Assembly: GCA_964564635.1 (NCBI GenBank)
Contig: CAZMAR010000002.1
Coordinates: 310,001 to 374,000, forward strand
Origin: Tepidaquicella sp964564635
Lineage (GTDB): Bacteria; Bacteroidota; Ignavibacteria; Tepidaquicellales; Tepidaquicellaceae
Length of the DNA: 64,000 bases
Reading direction: 5' to 3'
Of this stretch, positions 57,119-64,000 are shown piece after piece. Every line of letters begins with the position of its first letter. Within the stretch, counting starts at the first letter, position 1. The notes beneath the pieces were generated by a model. It did no database searches. It was not told where the DNA came from and was given only the letters and a program-made list of their open reading frames with translations. The position numbers and the translations under genes are program-made.

Positions 57119-58720
57119 TTAAAGATCCACTTTTACATAGTACACTTTATTACCTTGTAAGCCAATAAAAGAAATCTGCCCCTTTTCTTCATTGAAACTA
57201 TAATATGAATAATTATCATAAGAGTTACTAATTGCTTTCCCGTTTTTATATAACTGATAAGAAATTTTCTCATCACCGCTGGGTATACCCGCTATATAGT
57301 AAAAATCATTTTTATATGAATTAAAATCCCAAAGCGTTTGATAATAATCACACTTAAAATAATCAGAAATTATTGTATACTGTTCATTTTCATTAAAAAT
57401 TATGAAAGCAAAATTCCCTTTTTCATTAAAAGTTACAAAATCTACCATACCTTCTGTATATGCATAAGGTATATTAAAATAAGGACCAAACTTTTTATCT
57501 CCTATATGAATATAGTATTCTTCTTTTTGATTGTTATCATTGCTGCTTATCATTCCTAAAAATACTACTGTATTTTTGGGACTTATACTCATATTAATTA
57601 TAGAATTATAGCCATAATTATACTCTTTATTTCCTATGACCAGTAGTTCTTTGTCTGCTTGTGCAGCTATATAAACAGGAGTATCATCCTCCAAAAATTT
57701 TAATTGGTAAATATTATCATATTTTTTACCTTCTTTTCCATTGATTACAACTCTTGAGTAATATTTTCCCTCAGGTGTTGAATCAGTTGCAATATAAGCT
57801 ATTTTTTCTCCCGGGGTAAGAACAAGATTGTAAATATACCCGTTATAAACTTTTCCTGGGGTTTCCCCCTCAATTATAAATTGTGAAGTGTATTCATTAT
57901 ATTCGTCATTTGAACCAACATATACAGGGGTATTATCGGGTTTAAATATTACGGGATTTAATGTAGAAGTAAATCTTTTAAATTCCTTTCTCCCTTGAAC
58001 AAAACAACCATATTGCTTTTCTCCCTCTATAATTATAGCATTATAACATATATTTCCTTTTAAATCTTCAAAAGTCTGATTGTCTCTTATACCATTATAT
58101 TTCTTTTGTTCTTTGTTACCAATTACAAGAAAAGAATAATTATCATCTTCAGCGATATAATAGGGTTCGCCTTCTTTAGTAAAACCTATTTCAAAATATG
58201 GTTCATATTTATATTTTTCATCAATTTTAGAAAGGGTAATTTGTTTGTATTTTTTCCCATAGTTAAACTTATTTGTATTGGTATTGTAGCTAACAAGAAA
58301 TTTTAATGAATCTTGTTCTGCAATAAAATAAATAATATCATTATTCATAAATAGGGAATACCATATAAATTCAAATTCTGCTTTTTCTATTCCATTAACA
58401 AGAAAATAATATTTATAGTCTTCAGTACCTGGTTGATTCTTGTTTGCGATTACATAGTAATTTCCTTTCTTATCAAATTTAATATCATATGTGGATATGA
58501 AATTGTATCTTCTTGAATTTCCTTTATTACTAATTAAATAGTAATTCTCTGTGCCATCATATTCTGTATATACATAGGTATTTGTTGCTTCGTTATAGTA
58601 AAGGTTATACATTTCAATTTTTTCATCATCGAAACTCATAAATTCTGTTTCTATAATTTTTTGTGAGAATACCGATTTTATAAATAGGAATGCAAAAATA
58701 ATAAAGATAATTTTTTTCAT
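57119..58720 (-). CDS. Exported repeat protein of unknown function
   Basis: 533 residues. Signal peptide 1-19 (ending SVFSQ). The rest consists of recurring units of about 45-60 residues, each with a pattern such as 'fdkkGnYYVIAnk ... YYFLVNGIEKAE' or 'LEDDTPVYIAAQADKELLVIGNKE', alternating 'pvYia' strands and 'vingkegkkYd' turns. This suggests a beta-propeller, similar to WG- or NHL-type folds, without a matching family. No YPNPFN sorting domain, so it may stay in the periplasm. It stands alone between addA and tag. Confidence 0.65.
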   Translation of the reverse strand: MKKIIFIIFAFLFIKSVFSQKIIETEFMSFDDEKIEMYNLYYNEATNTYVYTEYDGTENYYLISNKGNSRRYNFISTYDIKFDKKGNYYVIANKNQPGTEDYKYYFLVNGIEKAEFEFIWYSLFMNNDIIYFIAEQDSLKFLVSYNTNTNKFNYGKKYKQITLSKIDEKYKYEPYFEIGFTKEGEPYYIAEDDNYSFLVIGNKEQKKYNGIRDNQTFEDLKGNICYNAIIIEGEKQYGCFVQGRKEFKRFTSTLNPVIFKPDNTPVYVGSNDEYNEYTSQFIIEGETPGKVYNGYIYNLVLTPGEKIAYIATDSTPEGKYYSRVVINGKEGKKYDNIYQLKFLEDDTPVYIAAQADKELLVIGNKEYNYGYNSIINMSISPKNTVVFLGMISSNDNNQKEEYYIHIGDKKFGPYFNIPYAYTEGMVDFVTFNEKGNFAFIIFNENEQYTIISDYFKCDYYQTLWDFNSYKNDFYYIAGIPSGDEKISYQLYKNGKAISNSYDNYSYYSFNEEKGQISFIGLQGNKVYYVKVDL

Positions 58721-58845
58721 TTTTCTTTTTCGATTACTTTTAAAAAATAATATAAATAAATTTTCATTTTTATTAAGTATAAAAACATTAGATAATTTGA
58801 TTTAATTAAAAATTTATTATTTTTAAATGTTAAGTTTTAAATGAT

Positions 58846-59424
58846 ATGAAGAAAATTCTAAAAAGATGTGACTGGTGTTTATCTTCTCGAGAATTAATTC
58901 AATATCATGATAAAGAATGGGGAGTACCTCTTTATAATGACAGGAAACTTTTTGAGTTTATTGTTCTTGATACTTTTCAGGCAGGTTTGAGCTGGAGCAT
59001 AATAATTAAGAAAAGAAAAGCATTTAGAGAAGCATTTGATAATTTTAACCCCAAATTAATTGCTACCTATGATACATATAAAGTAAATGACTTAATGAAA
59101 AATCCTTATATTATTAGAAATAAGTTAAAAATATTATCAACTATTAATAATGCGAAAGCCTTTCTTAAGGTTAAGAAGGAATTTGGAACATTTAGTAATT
59201 TTATATGGCGGTTTACTGATGGAAAAACTATTCATAATAAATGGGAAAATATTAACGAAATTCCAGACAGAACTCCAATATCAGATATAATGGCTAAAGA
59301 ATTGAAGAGAAGAGGATTTAAATTTGTCGGAAGTGTTATTTGTTATGCTTTTATGCAAGCCTCAGGAATAGTGAATGACCACCTTACTTCTTGTTTCAGA
59401 TATAGAGAATTAAAGAAGATATAG
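58846..59424 (+). CDS. tag: DNA-3-methyladenine glycosylase I
   Basis: 192 residues. It removes 3-methyladenine from DNA. Motifs: RCDWC at the start (zinc Cys), IQYHDKEWGVPLY, LDTFQAGLSWSIIIKKR, and the end VNDHLTSCFRY with His and Cys zinc ligands. Normal length. It is followed 5 bases later, on the opposite strand, by the stop of the Yip1 gene. Confidence 0.96.
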   Translation: MKKILKRCDWCLSSRELIQYHDKEWGVPLYNDRKLFEFIVLDTFQAGLSWSIIIKKRKAFREAFDNFNPKLIATYDTYKVNDLMKNPYIIRNKLKILSTINNAKAFLKVKKEFGTFSNFIWRFTDGKTIHNKWENINEIPDRTPISDIMAKELKRRGFKFVGSVICYAFMQASGIVNDHLTSCFRYRELKKI

Positions 59425-59429
59425 ATATT

Positions 59430-60224
59430 TTATCCAAACATAATTTCTGGTATCAATACAGTAAATGATAGAATTAATGCAATAATTATTCTAACAACAA
59501 ATAATGTTATAATGACAGGTTGGATTTTTACATTTGCTAATTTTGAAACACCAATTGATAGAACAATTAAAAACCAAACATCAAATAAATCTATTGCTCC
59601 AAAAAACACACTTGTGTAAAGAGGAACAAGAGGAGGTTTAAGAAAAATATTTAAACCGATATTTGTATTGAAACCGAGAAGAATAGAAACAGCAACATTA
59701 ATTAAATCCCCAAGTGCAAGAATTAACATTGATAGAACAATAGTATTTATTATATTGATATAAGTAATTTGACCTTTCAGAATTTTCATTAATATAAATA
59801 TAACAAGGCTTAAAAATAAAATGTAGATTATATTAGCAATATGTATTGCTATATATCCTGTTTCTCCAGTTGCATTATCAATATTTTTCTGAAGGTCTTC
59901 TTTTATTTTTGCAGCCTGCTCGGAAGGTATTTCATTGCTTTTTTCTTTTTTTTCAATATTGGAAATCATTTTTTGTAAATACTCTTTTTGCATTGTCTTA
60001 CTTTCAGAAGTAAGTTCGTTATCATTATTAAAAAGATATGTACTCAGAATTCCAAGAATAATAATAAAAACAAATGGAATTATCCACAATTGCTTTTTAT
60101 TCATACCTTTCAGAGTTTCAAAAGTTTGTGAGGGAGAAATGAAAACTCCAGTTATTGTATCAAATAGAGATAATTCTCCAGATTGGTTTTCAGATTGATT
60201 ATTTTGGTAATCTTTTGATTCCAT
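59430..60224 (-). CDS. Yip1-family membrane protein
   Basis: 264 residues. A hydrophilic N-terminus (to about 25) precedes the typical LFDTITGVFISPSQTFETLKG and five membrane segments (about 48-67, 125-146, 153-177, 195-222 and 235-260). Bacterial Yip1-domain proteins have no assigned function. It starts 9 bases after the nadD stop, so it belongs to the same transcript. Confidence 0.83.
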   Translation of the reverse strand: MESKDYQNNQSENQSGELSLFDTITGVFISPSQTFETLKGMNKKQLWIIPFVFIIILGILSTYLFNNDNELTSESKTMQKEYLQKMISNIEKKEKSNEIPSEQAAKIKEDLQKNIDNATGETGYIAIHIANIIYILFLSLVIFILMKILKGQITYINIINTIVLSMLILALGDLINVAVSILLGFNTNIGLNIFLKPPLVPLYTSVFFGAIDLFDVWFLIVLSIGVSKLANVKIQPVIITLFVVRIIIALILSFTVLIPEIMFG

Positions 60225-60233
60225 AATATTATA

Positions 60234-60827
60234 TTAGTTTTTATATAAATTATTTTTAATTATGTATTTTTCTACCTCTTCTGTTATTAAATATTTCACA
60301 GATTTTCCCTGCTTTATCATATCTCTTATTAGAGTTGAAGATATATCTATGTCAGGAACTTTTAATCTTATAACTCTATTTTTAAATTTGTTTGAACCTT
60401 TTTCAAATTTATATGAAGGACGATTAATTACAATAACCTTGCATAAAGTAAATATTTTTTCAGGTTCTTTCCATTTATGAAAATTAATGAAATTATCAGT
60501 TCCGATAATTAGATAGAATTCTATATTCTGGTTTTTATATCTTTCTCTTAATTTTTTTAAAGTATCTATTGTATATGATTTAACAGATAAATTTTCAAGT
60601 TCTATATCATCAACTATAAAATTTTTATTTTTTTCAAAACATAATTTTGCCATATTATATCTATGAATTGAATCAATTATATTAGTTGATGTTTTTAGAG
60701 GGGGATTTCCGGAAGGGATAAAAATAATTTTTTTTAATGACATTGCTGAACGTACATATTCAGCAAGTATCAGGTGCGCTATGTGCGGAGGATTAAAGGT
60801 ACCTCCGAATATTCCATATTTTTTCAT
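60234..60827 (-). CDS. nadD: Nicotinate-nucleotide adenylyltransferase
   Basis: 197 residues. It converts nicotinate mononucleotide and ATP to deamido-NAD. Motifs are IFGGTFNPPHIAHL near the start (the HxxH element), IGTDNFINFHKWKEP, and the C-terminal ISSTLIR. Its start shares one base with the stop of the GT9 gene upstream. Confidence 0.96.
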   Translation of the reverse strand: MKKYGIFGGTFNPPHIAHLILAEYVRSAMSLKKIIFIPSGNPPLKTSTNIIDSIHRYNMAKLCFEKNKNFIVDDIELENLSVKSYTIDTLKKLRERYKNQNIEFYLIIGTDNFINFHKWKEPEKIFTLCKVIVINRPSYKFEKGSNKFKNRVIRLKVPDIDISSTLIRDMIKQGKSVKYLITEEVEKYIIKNNLYKN

Positions 60828-61906
60828 TATGCTTTTAACCTTAAAAATTCTACTATTTTTTTCAATTCAGAAAATACTTCTTCCACAGTAATACTTTTAA
60901 TACATTCGTTTGTACCCTTATAACAAATAAAGTTGTTTCCAATCCAGTATTTTTTATTATTTCTATCAATAGCAGTTGTTGGTGTATAACAAGGACTGCA
61001 TTCAATTCTTTTCCAGATATAAATATGTAAACAATTATCATTTGCATCTCTATAATTTATAGGTGAAAAGTATTCAGGATTTGTTGGTCCAAATATTCCA
61101 AGTGTGGAGATTCCCATTGCTGCTGCAATATGTAGAGTACCTGTGTCACCACCGATAAGAATATTACAAAGACTTATTGTATTATTATCAATTTCTTTGA
61201 TTAAAACATTTTCAGGTAATTTTAATTTTGGAAGTTTCTCCCCTTCTGTTTTCCCTTCCCAAATTATAATATCAGTATCATAATTTTTACTAATTAGATT
61301 TATAAGTTGAATATAATTATCTAAGCCCCATCTTTTTATTTCCATTACTGTACCTGGATTCACTCCTCCGAATGGGTATATCCCAATTGTTAATTTTTCT
61401 TTTTTTGTATCATATAATTTGGGTTTTATTAATTCAGGTTTTTCATACTTTACCTTTAGGTTAGAATTTAATAATATTTCCAGATACTTCTTTGTTTCGT
61501 GTAGCTCTTCTTTATATGGAGCCTTGTAATTAATAAATTTAGTTGTACTGAATCCCAGTCTATATTTAACTCCAGCTAAAAACAAAATTGCACCAAGATA
61601 ACTTGTTCTGTGGCCAAGAAAAGCTAAATCAAAATTCTCTTTTCTTAAAATTTTTATTAATCTAAGTGCACTTATAATTTTTTTAAAAAGGGGATAATTA
61701 TCTATAAATGGATTAAAAATAATATACCTATCTATTGAAGGAATTAAGTTAATAATATTTCTTACCCAATCTGAAGAAATAAGAACAATTTCTGCATTGG
61801 GGAAATTATACTTTAGATTTTTTATAACAGGCGTAATCATTGTTATATCCCCAAAACAACAAAGTTTTATGACAGCAATTTTTTTTACTTTATCTTTTTC
61901 AATCAT
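60827..61906 (-). CDS. Glycosyltransferase family 9 (heptosyltransferase-like)
   Basis: 359 residues with the GT9 layout: KIAVIKLCCFGDITMITPVIKNL at the start, RLGFSTTKF, YPFGGVNPG, and the nucleotide-binding GGDTGTLHIAAAMGISTLGIFGPTNP. Such enzymes add heptose (or another sugar) to the LPS core. It overlaps the preceding GT2 gene by 8 bases and nadD by one. Confidence 0.9.
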   Translation of the reverse strand: MIEKDKVKKIAVIKLCCFGDITMITPVIKNLKYNFPNAEIVLISSDWVRNIINLIPSIDRYIIFNPFIDNYPLFKKIISALRLIKILRKENFDLAFLGHRTSYLGAILFLAGVKYRLGFSTTKFINYKAPYKEELHETKKYLEILLNSNLKVKYEKPELIKPKLYDTKKEKLTIGIYPFGGVNPGTVMEIKRWGLDNYIQLINLISKNYDTDIIIWEGKTEGEKLPKLKLPENVLIKEIDNNTISLCNILIGGDTGTLHIAAAMGISTLGIFGPTNPEYFSPINYRDANDNCLHIYIWKRIECSPCYTPTTAIDRNNKKYWIGNNFICYKGTNECIKSITVEEVFSELKKIVEFLRLKA

Positions 61907-62771
61907 TCTTTAAGCCAAAAGAAATAGCTAATAATTTGAGGTTTATTTTATTGAAAGAAAGTAGATATTTTAATCCGAATTTGAAAGATAAATAAATCCT
62001 GAGTAAAACGGTCTGTAAAATGCCATTATGCAATTTATAATATTCCAGTTGTGATTTTTTAGCATAGATATAAATTTCTGAAAAGTTATCTCTTATATTT
62101 TCAGCTTCCAAGTGAATTATATTACTGAAGGGGAAAAAATAATTTTTTAAACCCAGCTCTGCAACTCGTTTGCATAAATCCGCATCTTCGTAATAGAGAA
62201 AAAATCTTTCATTAAATCCACCCACCTGCTCAAAAACTGATTTTCTTATTATTAAGGCTGCACCTGAAACCCAATCAACAATTGATGGTTTGTATTGATA
62301 ATTTGATTCAATCTCTTTTATTATTTGCTGTTTTCCTTTTCTAAAAGCATTTTTAATTTTTTTATTTTTGATTTCTCCAATAATTGTTGGATATCTACCA
62401 AAAGAAATCTGGAACCCCTTATGCTGATTATAAAGTTTGAGTCCAATCGCCCCAAAGTTTTTGTTTCGGAAATATTCGAATAGTGTCGGAAAAAAATCGT
62501 TTAATAATATTGTATCAGGATTTAAAAAAAATAGAAGGTCACCTTTAGCTAATTTTGCTCCAAGATTGCAGCCAGAAGAGTAGCCAGTGTTTTGATTATC
62601 AATTATAATAACATTTTCTTTTCCCTTTTTTAATTTTAATAAATTTTCTTCAGGAGAATTATTTATAATAATAATCTCAAATGGTGTTGAAGAGACAATT
62701 TCAGTTATTGAATTTATACAATTTTCTAAGTATTGAAGACTTTTATAATTTACAATAATAAATGATACCAT
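61899..62771 (-). CDS. Glycosyltransferase family 2 (rhamnosyltransferase-like)
   Basis: 290 residues. The GT-A fold is marked by VSFIIVNYKSLQYLENCI, NTGYSSGCNLG, FLNPDTIL (the DxD-like position) and ERFFLYYEDADLCKRV. Likely builds O-antigen or another surface glycan. It is part of a tight cluster: it overlaps the GT9 gene by 8 bases and starts 2 bases after the stop of the next GT2 gene. Confidence 0.9.
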   Translation of the reverse strand: MVSFIIVNYKSLQYLENCINSITEIVSSTPFEIIIINNSPEENLLKLKKGKENVIIIDNQNTGYSSGCNLGAKLAKGDLLFFLNPDTILLNDFFPTLFEYFRNKNFGAIGLKLYNQHKGFQISFGRYPTIIGEIKNKKIKNAFRKGKQQIIKEIESNYQYKPSIVDWVSGAALIIRKSVFEQVGGFNERFFLYYEDADLCKRVAELGLKNYFFPFSNIIHLEAENIRDNFSEIYIYAKKSQLEYYKLHNGILQTVLLRIYLSFKFGLKYLLSFNKINLKLLAISFGLKND

Positions 62772-62773
62772 TG

Positions 62774-63814
62774 TTATTTAAATTCGACAGTTTTTATATT
62801 CGCAATAATACAATAGATTCTTGATAAATAATTTATAAACTTTTCAAAAATATTATTACCATTAAATAATTTGTATGTTAAAAGTTTTATTACTATTTCA
62901 TCATGAACATTTTTTATTTTAGAAATTCTGTTTCTTTCCTGTTTTATCCATTTAATATTAGAAATAAGCCAGAGATATGATTTAATAATTCCGATTAGAG
63001 AATATTTATTTGATAATAAAGAGATAGTAAATTTTATAATAAAATTCAGTAATAAATATGGAAAAATTTTCAGTAGAAATTTTAATTTAAAAAAAATTAA
63101 AAAGTTTAATATTCTATTCCTTTCCTGATAAAATGAAATTAATTTTTTATCCTGTTTTCTGACTGTAGTGTTTCCTAAATGGTTAACAAGTGAGTTAGAA
63201 TTGTGATAATTTATTTTTCCCAAAAATGTGCTATAAAAACTCAAATAAGTATCTTCAGCATATAAAAAATATTCATCAGGGAAAATTTTGTTATCTTTTA
63301 ATAATTCTTTTTTAAAAATTAAGGAAGCTCCTCCTGTTAGTAAGACAATACCCTTACCACTTTCATCAATAGGGAAGATTTCCATTATATTGTGTCCAAG
63401 AAAATTTATAGAACCATTTTTCTTATAATACCTTTCTGGAATACCTTCTGTTTTAATAAGAGACTGAACAATACCTGCATTATCGAAATTGTTTATTGAA
63501 AACACAAGCTCCTCTAACCAATGAATATCCACAATTGTGTCGTTATTTAATAATACAATTAAATTACCTTTACATTGTTTTAAACCAAAATTATTTCCTC
63601 CTGCAAACCCAAGATTATTTTTGAGTTGAAATGCTTTTATTCTTTTATCATTAAAATTTTCATTTACAAATTTGCAACTATCATCTGTAGAACCATTATC
63701 AACAAATATTATTTCAAAGTTTGTATAGGTCTGATTTAAAACAGAATTAATACAATTTTTTAAAAGATCTTTACCGTTATAATTAAGTATAATTATTGAA
63801 ACTAAATCATTCAT
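62774..63814 (-). CDS. Glycosyltransferase family 2
   Basis: 346 residues. Motifs: VSIIILNYNGKDLLKNCI, NLGFAGGNNFGL, LLNNDTIV (DxD-like) and DEYFLYAEDTYLSF. The C-terminal part (about 245-280) is strongly hydrophobic and could lie in or on the membrane. It overlaps the stop of a partial gene upstream by 8 bases. Confidence 0.9.
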   Translation of the reverse strand: MNDLVSIIILNYNGKDLLKNCINSVLNQTYTNFEIIFVDNGSTDDSCKFVNENFNDKRIKAFQLKNNLGFAGGNNFGLKQCKGNLIVLLNNDTIVDIHWLEELVFSINNFDNAGIVQSLIKTEGIPERYYKKNGSINFLGHNIMEIFPIDESGKGIVLLTGGASLIFKKELLKDNKIFPDEYFLYAEDTYLSFYSTFLGKINYHNSNSLVNHLGNTTVRKQDKKLISFYQERNRILNFLIFFKLKFLLKIFPYLLLNFIIKFTISLLSNKYSLIGIIKSYLWLISNIKWIKQERNRISKIKNVHDEIVIKLLTYKLFNGNNIFEKFINYLSRIYCIIANIKTVEFK

Positions 63815-64000
63815 TTTGTTTTAAAATACTCTTGAAATACCCTAATGAAACAATTTTGTTTCTTTGGATGAACCTTCTTTTGTGAATATTTTTAGGAATT
63901 TTTATAACTCCTGTAAAAAATCCTTTCACTGCATAATAAAATCTTTTAAAGCCAAATTTTAAAAGAATTTTTATATACTGATAAATTCGTACAGATAGAT
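63807..64000 (-). CDS. C-terminal end of a gene running off the right edge (probably glycosyltransferase)
   Basis: The frame is open leftward from 63998 to a TGA at 63807-63809, giving 63 residues with no start in view. The visible part includes FGFKRFYYAVKGFFTGVIKI and KRRFIQRNKIVSLGY, which resembles the basic C-terminal tails of GT2 enzymes. Its stop overlaps the start of the next gene by 8 bases (ATGAATGA), so it belongs to the glycosyltransferase cluster. The family call is inferred. Confidence 0.6.
   Translation of the reverse strand, partial: LSVRIYQYIKILLKFGFKRFYYAVKGFFTGVIKIPKNIHKRRFIQRNKIVSLGYFKSILKQNE

Noticed and set aside
1..64000. tRNA, rRNA, CRISPR array, IS element, prophage or attachment site
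   Set aside because: I read all intergenic regions on both strands and found none; a covariance-model scan (tRNAscan-SE, Infernal) would be needed to exclude small RNAs.

Overview
The window is low-GC DNA (roughly 30% GC by eye) from a member of the Bacteroidota-Chlorobiota (FCB) group, most likely Ignavibacteria or a close relative. Three things point there. Seven genes or gene remains encode C-terminal type IX secretion (T9SS type A) sorting domains that open with the YPNPFN motif. The sugar-nucleotidyltransferase at the left edge is of the Bacteroidetes GlmU-like type. One promoter matches the Bacteroidetes TAnnTTTG consensus. No rRNA, tRNA, CRISPR array, insertion sequence or prophage was recognised. 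Shine-Dalgarno sequences are patchy, and TTG starts (and one apparent ATA start) occur.

Layout. 1-9.3 kb: partial GlmU-like protein, a T9SS cargo protein, prfA with a small membrane protein, a BadF-type kinase with guaA, a lipoprotein + LysM pair behind a clear promoter, and phoH. 9.4-15.3 kb: an Omp85 protein, a deoxyhypusine synthase-like enzyme, mntP, a plant/cyanobacterial-type ispH and hflX. 15.4-22.3 kb: a leftward run with a hybrid histidine kinase, tryptophanase, an exported alpha/beta hydrolase, a methyltransferase and a flavin reductase. 22.5-23.4 kb: a decayed T9SS cargo gene. 23.7-30.3 kb: a C69 dipeptidase, then a cysteine-desulfurase-like enzyme coupled to hypA, followed by hypB and hypF (NiFe hydrogenase maturation without structural genes in view). 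30.5-43.2 kb: a two-lobed retropepsin-like protein, secreted T9SS proteins (Asp-box propeller, NHL-like propeller, endonuclease I, glycosidase-like), a DUF4349 lipoprotein, YbjQ, a free-standing RapZ C-terminal domain, an acyl-CoA synthetase and a zinc alcohol dehydrogenase.

43.4-49.1 kb holds the most interesting locus. Leftward, it encodes a TPR + beta-barrel outer-membrane protein (NfrA-like), an inner-membrane glycosyltransferase (NfrB-like), a UDP-GlcNAc 2-epimerase (WecB) and a secreted CocE-type hydrolase, ending at a strong terminator. It looks like a compact version of the phage-N4-receptor exopolysaccharide pathway. The NfrB homologue stops just where the E. coli protein would continue into its c-di-GMP-binding domain.

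49.6-64 kb: a small anchored beta-sandwich protein, a TPR lipoprotein, addB and addA (double-strand-break repair), a repeat-containing exported protein, tag (alkylation repair), a Yip1 membrane protein, nadD, and a glycosyltransferase cluster (GT9, GT2, GT2 and a partial gene) running off the right edge, probably for LPS or cell-surface glycan synthesis.
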